From Nitrobacter sp051535215 (lineage in GTDB: Bacteria > Pseudomonadota > Alphaproteobacteria > Rhizobiales > Xanthobacteraceae): 64,000 nucleotides of DNA. The stretch is taken from assembly GCF_051535215.1 (NCBI RefSeq), contig NZ_JBPPLY010000007.1, positions 1-64,000 of the forward strand, written 5' to 3'. Within the stretch, counting starts at the first letter, position 1, and the number at the start of each line of letters is the position of its first letter. Made by a program: the position numbers and the translations under genes. Below are positions 10,281-18,322 of this stretch, one piece after another. Below the pieces are notes generated by a model that was given only the letters and a program-made list of their open reading frames with translations, was not told the DNA's origin and did no database searches.

Positions 10281-10547
10281 TCAGCCGAACCGCGCCCGGC
10301 TGCGTTCGCGTGCCTTTTCCGCTTCCACCCCACGATCGCGCGCGGGCGCCTGCGTGTGCAGCGACGCCAGCAGATGATGGGCCGCATGCGCGACGTCATA
10401 GACGGCGCGATCGAACGCCGCCTTATTCGCCGCCGACGGCTTGTTGAAGCCTGAAAGCTTGCGGACGAATTGCAAGGCCGAGGCGTGAATCTCCCCGTCC
10501 GTCGCCGGCGGTTCGAAATTGAACAGCGTCTTGATGTTGCGGCACAT
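10281..10547 (-). CDS. DUF2277 family protein
   Basis: Starting at the ATG at 10547, the 88-residue product begins MCRNIKTLFNFEPPAT, the hallmark of DUF2277, followed by a helical ALQFVRKLSGFNKPSAANKAAFDRAV segment and a charged tail. The longer frame to 10739 overlaps the oppositely oriented oligopeptidase gene and is rejected as the start. Function of the family is not known to me. Confidence 0.85.
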   Translation of the reverse strand: MCRNIKTLFNFEPPATDGEIHASALQFVRKLSGFNKPSAANKAAFDRAVYDVAHAAHHLLASLHTQAPARDRGVEAEKARERSRARFG

Positions 10548-10673
10548 GAGGCTCGTCTCCGGCTCAGCCTGTCGCCAAGCCGGATCATACCTCGTCATGG
10601 CCGGTGCCGCCACCGGCATCCCGCGCTGTCCGGATCCCTCGGCAATCGCTTGCCGCCGCGGCCACGCCCTCCT

Positions 10674-12779
10674 ATGAACAGCATCATGACATTGACGCCC
10701 CCCAAGGCCGAACGCCGGCCGCACACCTCCACCCATCACGGCATCACCCTGAGCGACGACTACGCCTGGCTGAAGGATGCGAACTGGCAGCAGGTGCTGC
10801 GCGAGCCGTCCTTACTGGCGCCGGACATCCGCGCTTACCTGGAGGCCGAAAACGCTTATTCAAACGGCCTGCTCGCTGCCACCGAACCGTTGCAAAAAGA
10901 ACTCGTCGCGGAAATGCGCGGCCGCATCAAGGAGGACGATTCCACCGTCCCCTCGCCCGACGGACCCTTCGCCTATTTCACCAAATACCGCGAGGGCGGA
11001 CAGCATCGGATGATCGGCCGACAGCCGCGCGACGGCGGCGACGCCCGCTTCATCCTCGATGGCGACACGCTTGCCGAAGGCAAGAAATTCTTCAAGCTCG
11101 GCGACGCGCGGCACTCCTCCGACCATCGCCTTGAGGCGTGGAGCGTCGACGATCGCGGCTCGGAATATTTCACGATCCGGATCCGCGACTGGGACAGCGG
11201 CGTCGATCTCGCCGACGTAATCGAGGAGAGCGACGGCGGCGTGGTGTGGACCGCTGATTCACGCGCGTTCTACTACGTCAAGCTCGACGACAATCATCGC
11301 CCGATGCAGGTCTACCGCCACCGGCTCGGGACGCCGCAATCCGACGACGTGCTGGTTTACGAAGAACAGGACGCAGGCTGGTTCACGCATATCCATGAAA
11401 GCGCGAGCGGTCGCTTCTGCGTGATCGCTGGCGGCGATCACGAAACCTCCGAGCAGCGGCTGATCGATCTCGCAAAACCCGATGAGCCGCCGCGCCTGAT
11501 CGCGGCGCGCGAGGGCGGCGTGCAGTATTCCGTCGCCGATCGGGGCAGCGAACTTTTCATCCTCACCAATGCCGACGGCGCGATCGACTTCAAGATCGTG
11601 ACCGCGCCGCTAGCCGCGCCCGAACGCGCGAACTGGCGCGACCTGATCGCGTATCGTCCCGGCACCTACGTGCTCGACTTTGAGCTTTATTCCGGCCACA
11701 TGGTGCGGCTCGAACGCGCCAACGCGCTGCCCTCGATCGTGATCCGCGATCTTGCAACCAGCGAGGACCACGCGATCGCCTTCGACGAGGCCGCCTATTC
11801 GCTCGACACCCACGGCGGCTACGAATTCGACACCACCACCTTGCGCTTCAGCTACTCGTCGATGACGACGCCATCTGAGGTGTTCGACTACGACATGGCG
11901 AGCCGCACGCGCACGTTGCGCAAGCGCCAGGAGATTCCGTCAGGACACGATCCTGCAAATTACATCACCACCCGCATCATGGCGAAGGCAAACGACGGGG
12001 CCGAGGTACCGGTGTCGATCCTGCATCGCAAGGATTTCGCGCGCAGCGGCCGCGCGCCGCTGCTGCTCTACGGCTACGGCTCCTACGGTTACGCGATGCC
12101 GGCGTCGTTCTCGGCCAACCGGTTGTCGCTGGTCGATCGCGGCTTCGTTTATGCCATCGCGCATATCCGCGGCGGCACGGACAAGGGCTGGGGCTGGTAT
12201 CTCGACGGCAAGCGCGAGAAGAAGATCAACAGCTTTGACGATTTCGCCGCCTGCGCCCGCGCGCTGATCGCCGCGGACTACACGTCCGCGAAGAATATCG
12301 TCGGCCACGGCGGCAGCGCCGGCGGCATGCTGATGGGCGCGGTCGCCAACCGCGCCGGCGAGTTGTTCGCCGGCATCGTCGCGGAGGTGCCGTTCGTCGA
12401 CGTGCTTAACACCATGCTCGACGACACGCTGCCGCTGACCCCGCCGGAATGGCCGGAATGGGGCAACCCTATTACAAGCGACAAGGACTTCCGCACCATC
12501 CTGTCCTATTCGCCTTACGAGAACGTCGCGGCGAAAGACTATCCGGCTATCCTCGCCATGGGCGGACTGACCGATCCTCGCGTCACCTATTGGGAGCCGG
12601 CGAAATGGATCGCGCGGCTGCGCGCCACAATGACATCCGGCGGCCCCGTTCTGCTGCGGACCAACATGGGCGCGGGGCACGGCGGCGCATCGGGCCGCTT
12701 CGACCGTCTTGATGAAGTTGCCCTCGCCTATGCCTTCGCACTGTGGGCGGTAAAACGCGACCGGACGTCAGCGGACTGA
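10674..12779 (+). CDS. ptrB: Oligopeptidase B (S9A serine peptidase)
   Basis: From the ATG at 10674 the protein has 701 residues, as expected for protease II. The N-terminal half is the seven-bladed propeller; the C-terminal hydrolase domain holds the nucleophile in GHGGSAGGML (Ser near residue 547), an aspartate in GLTDPRV (near 632) and the histidine in GAGHGG (near 668). It cleaves short peptides after Arg or Lys in the cytoplasm. The frame is open upstream to 10470, but that part is antisense to the DUF2277 gene. It is followed by a hairpin terminator. Confidence 0.92.
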   Translation: MNSIMTLTPPKAERRPHTSTHHGITLSDDYAWLKDANWQQVLREPSLLAPDIRAYLEAENAYSNGLLAATEPLQKELVAEMRGRIKEDDSTVPSPDGPFAYFTKYREGGQHRMIGRQPRDGGDARFILDGDTLAEGKKFFKLGDARHSSDHRLEAWSVDDRGSEYFTIRIRDWDSGVDLADVIEESDGGVVWTADSRAFYYVKLDDNHRPMQVYRHRLGTPQSDDVLVYEEQDAGWFTHIHESASGRFCVIAGGDHETSEQRLIDLAKPDEPPRLIAAREGGVQYSVADRGSELFILTNADGAIDFKIVTAPLAAPERANWRDLIAYRPGTYVLDFELYSGHMVRLERANALPSIVIRDLATSEDHAIAFDEAAYSLDTHGGYEFDTTTLRFSYSSMTTPSEVFDYDMASRTRTLRKRQEIPSGHDPANYITTRIMAKANDGAEVPVSILHRKDFARSGRAPLLLYGYGSYGYAMPASFSANRLSLVDRGFVYAIAHIRGGTDKGWGWYLDGKREKKINSFDDFAACARALIAADYTSAKNIVGHGGSAGGMLMGAVANRAGELFAGIVAEVPFVDVLNTMLDDTLPLTPPEWPEWGNPITSDKDFRTILSYSPYENVAAKDYPAILAMGGLTDPRVTYWEPAKWIARLRATMTSGGPVLLRTNMGAGHGGASGRFDRLDEVALAYAFALWAVKRDRTSAD

Positions 12780-12787
12780 CGACAGAC

Positions 12788-12823
12788 GCAAAAAAGCCGG
12801 CGCTCGAAGGCGCCGGCTTTTCG
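12788..12823. terminator. Bidirectional rho-independent terminator
   Basis: An 11-bp perfect stem (AAAGCCGGCGC / GCGCCGGCTTT) with a six-base loop has a T-run after it on the plus strand and a longer one on the minus strand. It sits between the convergent ends of ptrB and bfr and serves both. Confidence 0.9.
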
Positions 12824-12841
12824 GAAGGCGGAAGTTCGTGA

Positions 12842-13324
12842 TCAGTCGTGGTCCATTTCGCCGATATGTTTCTGCGAGTAAAGCTCGACGCCGATCTTCT
12901 TGATGAGATCGATCTGGGTTTCGAGGAAGTCGATATGGCTTTCCTCGTCCTTCATCAGGCTCTCGAACAGATCGCGGGTGACGTAGTCCTTTACCGAATG
13001 GCAGTGGGTCGCCGCCTCTTCGTAGAGAGCGCGCGCCGAATATTCCGCCTTGAGATCGCAATCCATCACCTCGCCGACGTTCTGGCCGATGTGCAGGGGA
13101 TCGAGCACCTGCAGGTTCGGAAAACCATCAAGGAAGATGATGCGGTCGATCAGCTTGTCGGCGTGTTCCATTTCCTCGATGGATTCCGCGCGCCATTTCT
13201 TCGCGAGATCCTTGATGCCCCAGTTGTCCAGCAACCGGTAATGCAGCCAATACTGGTTGATGGCGGTCAGTTCGTGGCGAAGCGCCTTGTTCAGATAGTC
13301 GACAACTTTCGGTTCGCCCTTCAT
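12842..13324 (-). CDS. bfr: Bacterioferritin
   Basis: This 160-residue four-helix protein stores iron in a 24-mer shell. Visible residues are the ferroxidase glutamates (Glu in ALRHELTAINQY, the ESIEEMEHADKLIDR helix, and the MKDEESHIDFLE helix) and the haem-ligand methionine expected in that same EEMEH region. The length matches the family. It has its own promoter region carrying an Irr-type ICE box at 13387-13403, with bfd just upstream in the same direction. Confidence 0.96.
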   Translation of the reverse strand: MKGEPKVVDYLNKALRHELTAINQYWLHYRLLDNWGIKDLAKKWRAESIEEMEHADKLIDRIIFLDGFPNLQVLDPLHIGQNVGEVMDCDLKAEYSARALYEEAATHCHSVKDYVTRDLFESLMKDEESHIDFLETQIDLIKKIGVELYSQKHIGEMDHD

Positions 13325-13386
13325 GGAGCAGCTCCTGTTCTATGTGCTTTAATGCTGGCAGGCGGCCGTCGCGCCCGCCGATCTAA

Positions 13387-13403
13387 TTTAGAATACTTCT
13401 AAA
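13387..13403 (-). promoter_or_regulatory. Irr (ICE) operator of bfr
   Basis: TTTAGAATACTTCTAAA is a perfect match to the TTTAGAA-N3-TTCTAAA palindrome known as the iron control element bound by Irr in Rhizobiales. It is centred about 71 bases before the bfr start. Irr represses iron storage genes when iron (haem) is scarce, which fits bacterioferritin. Confidence 0.85.
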
Positions 13404-13497
13404 TCAGATTCGGCAGCGCAACAACCCCCAAGAAAGGACGGTCAGCCATTCGCCGGCAAAGCGAGCGCAAAAGGCTATGGGCCAGGTGAATGGGAGA

Positions 13498-13755
13498 TCA
13501 GAGGGTGATTTCAGTCTGAATTTGCTCGACTTCCGCGCGCAGTGCAGAGTGGGGACACCCTTCGCAACATTTCCGGGCACAAGCGCCGAGCGCTTCCTTG
13601 ATGATGGTTCTGATCGTTCGGGCACATCGGCCGCATTCCGCACTGCATCCGAGACATCCGTAGACCTGCCGGGGAGAGCGCCGCAGGTCATCCGGTGCTG
13701 TTACGGCGGAGCGAACATCGTGATCGGTCAACACGTTACAGGAGCAAACAATCAT
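13498..13755 (-). CDS. bfd: Bacterioferritin-associated ferredoxin
   Basis: The product from the ATG at 13755 has 85 residues and starts MIVCSCNVLTDHDVR, with the second cysteine group in VYGCLGCSAECGRCART; together these give the four-Cys BFD-type 2Fe-2S binding pattern, although an extra Cys pair is present here. Bfd reduces the bacterioferritin haem to release stored iron. The C-terminal tail contains two more cysteine groups (GACARKCCEGCPH), unusual for the family. It lies upstream of bfr in the same direction with 173 bases between. Confidence 0.88.
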   Translation of the reverse strand: MIVCSCNVLTDHDVRSAVTAPDDLRRSPRQVYGCLGCSAECGRCARTIRTIIKEALGACARKCCEGCPHSALRAEVEQIQTEITL

Positions 13756-14062
13756 AGACGGAACCCAATTGTGGTACGCGGACCCGGGCAGATATTGTTG
13801 GAGCACGTTGCGAAACGCAAAGGGAAAACCGGTTGTTTGAAGCTATTCCAAATTGCCTGAGGAGCGGCTCCAGCCGAATTCCCGCGCCTCCCTCTCGATA
13901 CGAGGTAACTTACTGAAATACATAATCAAACTTTCACGATGAATTCCGGATCGTGGTCTCATCGGGCCGCCACGTTCATTAATCGTTCAAACCGGATGTG
14001 AAATCGTCCATCCACAGCACACCCAGATTGTTGTGGATAGACGCAAGAGAAAAGGTGAAGCC
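13756..14062. other. Intergenic region with divergent promoters
   Basis: This 307-base stretch separates bfd (minus) from the exported protein at 14063 (plus). It contains the ICE-like palindrome at 13836-13852 and AT-rich DNA near 13905-13990. No gene or RNA was recognised. Confidence 0.5.
13836..13852 (-). promoter_or_regulatory. Possible degenerate Irr box upstream of bfd
   Basis: TTTGAAGCTATTCCAAA matches the ICE palindrome only partly: both TTT and AAA ends are conserved and the TTC half is intact in one orientation, but four fixed positions differ. It is centred about 89 bases before the bfd start. Its position makes it worth noting; the match alone is weak. Confidence 0.3.
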
Positions 14063-14389
14063 ATGAAGAGACAGATATTGGCCTTGGCGACTGCCGCCGC
14101 GCTGGTCACAGCCGTTGCCGCGCCTCAAGCCGCCGAAGCACGCGGTGGCCGCGTCGCTGCCGGCGTCGTTGGCGGATTGATCGGCGGCGCCATCCTCGGC
14201 GGAGCGCTGGCGGGGCCGGGCTATTATTATGGTCCCGGATATTACGGTCCGGGATACGGGTACTATGGCGGCCCCGGCTACGGCTATTACGGCCCGGGCT
14301 ATGTCGCGGCGCCGGGCTGCTATTGGCAGCGTCAGCGCTTCTGGGACGGCTACGGCTGGCGGATTCGGCGGGTGCGGGTGTGCGGCTGA
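14063..14389 (+). CDS. Exported Gly/Tyr-rich protein (paralogue 1)
   Basis: From the ATG at 14063 (AGGTGAAG site) the 108-residue product has a signal peptide ending near PQAAEA, then GGLIGGAILGGALAG and a run of GYYYGPGYYGPGYG-type repeats, and ends QRFWDGYGWRIRRVRVCG with two cysteines. The glycine-zipper core and terminal module match the neighbouring gene at 14618. Function is unknown; such proteins are often surface or envelope-associated. Confidence 0.75.
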   Translation: MKRQILALATAAALVTAVAAPQAAEARGGRVAAGVVGGLIGGAILGGALAGPGYYYGPGYYGPGYGYYGGPGYGYYGPGYVAAPGCYWQRQRFWDGYGWRIRRVRVCG

Positions 14390-14617
14390 TCAGCGGCGGC
14401 CTTATCGAATCAATCTCCGGATTGTACTATTGGCGTTTTCCGGAAGGCTGAGCGTGATGGCCTGAAAAAGCCGTTATTTCGGCCAACTGACTTGCGAACG
14501 TTTGCATCGGGTTGATGTCAGGCGCTTCGGGGTGGGACGGCCGATTTGAACGGCGGCGTTGCAAGTTGCTCTAAACCTGGCGCCGGTCGTGGTGCTACTC
14601 TCAGGAGAGACTTCAAG

Positions 14618-14896
14618 ATGAAGAAGACAGTTTTCGCCCTTCTCGCGGCTGCTACGGTCGCGGGAGGTTCAATAGCGACGGCTCCGCAGGCGCATGCGGG
14701 CGGCGGCGATGTCGCAGCCGGTATCGCTGGAGGTTTGATCGGCGGCGCCCTTATCGGCGGCGCAATTGCCAACAGCCGTCCGGCCTATGCCGCGCCGGCC
14801 CCGGTCTATGTGGAAGAACCCCCATGCCACATGGTGCGCGAGAGGTTCTGGGACGGATATGGCTGGCGCTTCCGCCGCATCCGGGTTTGCGACTGA
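14618..14896 (+). CDS. Exported glycine-zipper protein (paralogue 2)
   Basis: This 92-residue product has a signal peptide ending near PQAHAGGG, the zipper GGLIGGALIGGAIAN, a short Ala/Pro linker, and the ending RERFWDGYGWRFRRIRVCD. The zipper and the FWDGYGWR-x-RR-x-RVC module are shared with the gene at 14063, but the Gly/Tyr repeats are absent. A tandem duplication with divergence of the middle part is the simplest reading. A terminator follows. Confidence 0.75.
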   Translation: MKKTVFALLAAATVAGGSIATAPQAHAGGGDVAAGIAGGLIGGALIGGAIANSRPAYAAPAPVYVEEPPCHMVRERFWDGYGWRFRRIRVCD

Positions 14897-14925
14897 TCCA
14901 GACCTTCTGACGATTCGATTTGAAG

Positions 14926-14955
14926 ACCCGGTCTCACGGCCGGGTTTTTTCTTTT
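14926..14955 (+). terminator. Rho-independent terminator
   Basis: A six-bp stem ACCCGG / CCGGGT with an eight-base loop is followed by TTTTT and a second T-run. It lies 30 bases after the stop of the exported protein at 14618-14896. Confidence 0.8.
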
Positions 14956-14979
14956 GTCGAGAACGCGTAGCCTCTCCAC

Positions 14980-15069
14980 TTCTGATGGAATCAGAAACGG
15001 GGCTTCATGATTTTGATTTGGCGCGTTTTCTTTACGCGAACCGGTTTTCCACTTCGCCCGGAAACGCTA
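14980..15069. repeat. Dispersed repeat, copy 1
   Basis: The core GCGTTTTCTTTACGCGAACCGGTTTTCC... GGAAACGCT recurs in inverse orientation at 35749-35810 and in decayed form at 37337-37450. It also has the CTTCTGAT-GGA-ATCAGAA hairpin that is perfect in the 37.4-kb copy. It lies between two convergent genes. Confidence 0.75.
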
Positions 15070-15073
15070 GGGA

Positions 15074-16327
15074 TCAGCGCGCGCCATTCATTGCGCGCAG
15101 CACCGCGTCGCTGGGCCAACAATCGACTTTAAGTTTGGCCGACTTCTGGTAAGCGCCGACGGCTGCGCGTGTCAGCATCCCGGCCTTGCCGTCGATCTTG
15201 TCCTTGTACAGGCCGATCCGCGTCAGATAGCGCTGCATCGCCTCGACGTCACGGCTGCGCAACTGCGTCGATGCCGACCACGGCGTCGCGAACGGCAGCG
15301 GACTGGTCATGCGGTCGGCGAGATGGCCGACGAACAGCACGTAGAGATCGGAGAAATTGTATTCCTTGATGACGAAGTAGTTCTTCGTGGTGAGAAACGA
15401 CGGGCCATAAATCCCTTCCGGTTGCAACAGCGAGGCCGACTGCGCGCGCTCCGCTGCGGTCAAATGTTGTCCGCGCACCGGCGAGAATCCCTCGCGCAGC
15501 CATTCGCCGATCGGCCTGGTCACCTCCGGCACGCCCTCCGTGCAATCGACGTTCGCCGGTGCGCGCACCTCGTAGGCCCAGCGCACGCCGGGCTGCCAGC
15601 CCTTGTTGACCAGTTGCTGTGCGGCCGAGGCCAGCGCATCGGGCACCGAGGTCCAGATGTCGACGCGGCTATCGCCGTCGAAATCGACACCATGCTTTGC
15701 AAGTTCGGACGGCAGGAACTGCGTGAGGCCCGTCGCGCCGCCCCACGACGCGCGGAAGTTCTTGCGCGAGACGTCGCCGTGCTGCAACAGCAGCAACCCG
15801 TCGATGAATTCGGTGCGGTACTGGTCCTTGCGGCGGCCGACATAAGCCTGCGTCGCCAGCACGCGCATCGCATCGTAAGGAAGCGTGTAGCGGCCATAGT
15901 CGGTCTCCCGGCCCCAGATCGCGAGGATGATCGGCGCCGGCACGCCGAAACGCTTTTCGATCGCGCTCAGCGTCGGGCGATATTTCTGCATCAGCCGCTG
16001 CCCTTCAGTCGCCAGCCGCGCGATGCTGCCCTCCTTGATGTAATCCGCCGGCACCTGGACCAATTCCGCCTGCGACGGCGCACCGGTCGCGGGCCGGCCG
16101 GGCAGGATCAGATCGGGAAGCTTGTAGTCGGGCTCGAGTGTCGCCGTCACGGCATCGAAGGTCGCGCGCGAGACGCCGGCCTGTTGCGCCGCGGGCCACA
16201 GCGAAGCGATGAACTGCGTGAAGCCAGCATCGGCCGCTTGCGCCGGCGGCACTCCGGCGCCGAGAGCGAGCGCGACCATGATCGCGATCGCAAGCCGCCG
16301 CAGAGGATTCCGGCCGGCGGCGGCCAC
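15074..16327 (-). CDS. Lytic murein transglycosylase, MltB type, with peptidoglycan-binding domain
   Basis: The GTG at 16327, just past the stop of the upstream gene, gives 417 residues; an ATG at 16279 is an alternative. A signal peptide (LAIAIMVALALGAG, cut near AQAAD) precedes the SLT_2/MltB catalytic domain with the catalytic glutamate in ILAIWGRETDYG and the WGGATGLTQFLPSE motif. A C-terminal PG_binding_1 domain covers the last 60 residues (RDVEAMQRYLTRIGLYKDKIDG). It cleaves glycan strands in the periplasm. It is probably translated from the same message as the UPF0114 gene. Confidence 0.88.
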   Translation of the reverse strand: MAAAGRNPLRRLAIAIMVALALGAGVPPAQAADAGFTQFIASLWPAAQQAGVSRATFDAVTATLEPDYKLPDLILPGRPATGAPSQAELVQVPADYIKEGSIARLATEGQRLMQKYRPTLSAIEKRFGVPAPIILAIWGRETDYGRYTLPYDAMRVLATQAYVGRRKDQYRTEFIDGLLLLQHGDVSRKNFRASWGGATGLTQFLPSELAKHGVDFDGDSRVDIWTSVPDALASAAQQLVNKGWQPGVRWAYEVRAPANVDCTEGVPEVTRPIGEWLREGFSPVRGQHLTAAERAQSASLLQPEGIYGPSFLTTKNYFVIKEYNFSDLYVLFVGHLADRMTSPLPFATPWSASTQLRSRDVEAMQRYLTRIGLYKDKIDGKAGMLTRAAVGAYQKSAKLKVDCWPSDAVLRAMNGAR

Positions 16328-16329
16328 CC

Positions 16330-16920
16330 TCAATGCTCCGCCTGGCCGTGCGTGCCGTTCGGCCCGCTCGAGATGCGATCGGCAAGCGCGATGCCGATCG
16401 CCGAAATGATGAAGACGACATGGATGATGGTCTGCCACATCACGCCGCTCTCGGTGTAATTCGTGGTGCGCGCCGCACTGCCGAGGTTTCCGGCCTCGAT
16501 GAAGGTCCGCAGCAGATGAATCGACGAGATGCCGATGATCGCCATTGCCAGCTTGATCTTGAGAACGCTGGCGTTGACGTGGCTGAGCCACTCCGGCTCG
16601 TCTGGGTGGCCCTCCAGATTGAGCCGCGACACAAAGGTCTCATAACCGCCGACAATGACCATCACCAGAAGATTCGAGATCATCACCACGTCGATGAGGC
16701 CAAGCACCACCAGCATGATCTGCTGCTCGGTGAAATCGAAGGAGTGCGCGATAAGATGCCATAATTCCTTCAGGAACAGGACGACATAGACGCCCTGGGC
16801 GATAATAAGGCCGATATAAAGCGGCAACTGCAGCCAGCGCGAGGAAAAGATCAGCATCGGCAACGGGCGCAGGGCGGCCCTCTTCACAATTTGCGGAGTT
16901 TCAGGCGTCGGGGACATCAC
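16330..16920 (-). CDS. UPF0114 (YqhA-type) membrane protein
   Basis: This 196-residue protein has four transmembrane segments (about 30-50, 70-92, 122-142, 160-180) and the family segments FSSRWLQLPLYIGLIIAQ, VMISNLLVMVIVGGYETFVSRL and VKIK/LKIKLAMAIIGISSIHLL. The UPF0114 role is not established. The start could be either of two adjacent ATGs. The stop overlaps the region just before the transglycosylase start. Confidence 0.88.
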   Translation of the reverse strand: MMSPTPETPQIVKRAALRPLPMLIFSSRWLQLPLYIGLIIAQGVYVVLFLKELWHLIAHSFDFTEQQIMLVVLGLIDVVMISNLLVMVIVGGYETFVSRLNLEGHPDEPEWLSHVNASVLKIKLAMAIIGISSIHLLRTFIEAGNLGSAARTTNYTESGVMWQTIIHVVFIISAIGIALADRISSGPNGTHGQAEH

Positions 16921-17041
16921 GCGGTCTCATCGTGGAGGGGAGAAGCCTTCTATTCCATTCGTCATGACGGAATCGAGAGTATGCACCGCGGCAAAATGCA
17001 GCGCGGCATCCGCTTCGGTATCAATCGCGGGGCTCGCGGCC

Positions 17042-17812
17042 TCACCTGATCGCAACCAGGAAGAACCGCGGAAAGCGCAGCAGCACCTTGCCGTCGGCCT
17101 GCAACGGATAGGCGGCGGCGATACGCGCGGTGTATTCGCGCAAGAACTCTTTTCGCTCGGCGGGCTCGAGCGGATCGAGGAAGGGCCGCAGGCCGGTGCC
17201 CTTCACCCATTCGACGATCGCCGCAGCCTCCGTCAGGACATGGTTATAAATCGTGTGCCAGATCTCGATGCGCCGACACAGCGGCCGCAGCGCGTCGTAG
17301 TAGCCGCCCGGCCGCAGCAGCCTGTCTTTCGCCCTCGCGGCGTCCACAAGCGTTTCGCGCCACGGTCCCGAATGAGCCACCTCGCGCATCATGACGTGGC
17401 TGGGCTCGTCGAGATTGTCCGGCATCTGCACCGCCAGCACGCCGCCTGACGGCAGTGCGTCGAGCAGGCGCTGCAACTGGCGCAGATGATCCGGCACCCA
17501 CTGGAAGATCGCATTGGCGAACAGCAGGTCGGTGTTCGCTGGAGGGACCCAGTGCGTGACATTGGCTTCGATGAATGTCTGTTCCGGCAGACGCTCCCGC
17601 GCCCGCCGCAGCATATCGGCGGATGTATCGATGCCGATGATCTCGGCCTGCGGCCAGCGCTCGACCAGCAGTTCGGTGGAATTGCCCGGACCGCAGCCGA
17701 TATCGACGGCCTTGCGCGGCGCGCTCAACGGAATCTGCGCCAGCAGATCGCGCGAGGGCCGCGTCCGCTCGTCCTCGAACTTCAGATATTGCTCGGCACT
17801 CCAGTCGTCCAT
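17042..17812 (-). CDS. tam: Trans-aconitate 2-methyltransferase
   Basis: From the ATG at 17812 the protein has 256 residues. MDDWSAEQYLKFEDERTRPSRDLL is the family N-terminus, motif I is AVDIGCGPGNSTELL, and ANAIFQWVPDH and MREVAHSGPW follow as in E. coli Tam. The enzyme methylates trans-aconitate that forms by spontaneous isomerisation of cis-aconitate. A longer frame running through the N gap is an artefact. The 178-bp tandem repeat begins 55 bases upstream of its start. Confidence 0.9.
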   Translation of the reverse strand: MDDWSAEQYLKFEDERTRPSRDLLAQIPLSAPRKAVDIGCGPGNSTELLVERWPQAEIIGIDTSADMLRRARERLPEQTFIEANVTHWVPPANTDLLFANAIFQWVPDHLRQLQRLLDALPSGGVLAVQMPDNLDEPSHVMMREVAHSGPWRETLVDAARAKDRLLRPGGYYDALRPLCRRIEIWHTIYNHVLTEAAAIVEWVKGTGLRPFLDPLEPAERKEFLREYTARIAAAYPLQADGKVLLRFPRFFLVAIR

Positions 17813-17866
17813 CGCCTCTCTCCCAACTCCTTTCACACCAACAAGCGGGAGCGGGCAAGTCAACAC

Positions 17867-18322
17867 CGATCGCGGCGGAAAGACGGACGTCATGAAGGTC
17901 CGGCGTGATCCGCCTTTCGNNNNNNNNNNNNNNNNNNNNNNNNNNNNNNNNNNNNNNNNNNNNNNNNNNNNNNNNNNNNNNNNNNNNNNNNNNNNNNNNN
18001 NNNNNNNNNNNNNNNNNNNCTCACCCCGCCCTGCCTTCCGCTCACCTCCCCGCCCGGAAACAGCCGGGCGGGGCCGGGACGCCGCTCGCGGCCTGGTACC
18101 ATTGTCCTGCACGGCAGTTTGCTCGACCAGCGACAGACAATAAGCGATCGCGGCGGAAAGACGGACGTCATGAAGGTCCGGCGTGATCCGCCTTTCGCTC
18201 ACCCCGCCCTGCCTTCCGCTCACCTCCCCGCCCGGAAACAGCCGGGCGGGGCCGGGACGCCGCTCGCGGCCTGGTACCATTGTCCTGCACGGCAGTTTGC
18301 TCGACCAGCGACAGACAATAAG
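17867..18322. repeat. 178-bp perfect tandem repeat interrupted by an assembly gap
   Basis: Removing the Ns joins 17867-17919 to 18020-18144 into one 178-base unit identical, base for base as far as I compared, to 18145-18322. The second unit contains the 3' end and stop codon (18168) of the AI-2E permease gene, so the repeat duplicates that gene end plus 23 bases beyond. The true copy number is unresolved because the scaffold gap falls inside the first unit. Confidence 0.92.
17920..18019. other. Scaffold gap (100 N)
   Basis: Exactly 100 Ns. The flanks continue the repeat unit with no base lost or gained, so the number 100 is a placeholder. Either zero bases or a whole number of 178-base units fits the real molecule. 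Confidence 0.97.

Noticed and set aside
10470..10673. Upstream extension of oligopeptidase B
   Set aside because: Antisense to the DUF2277 gene, and family alignment begins after 10674.
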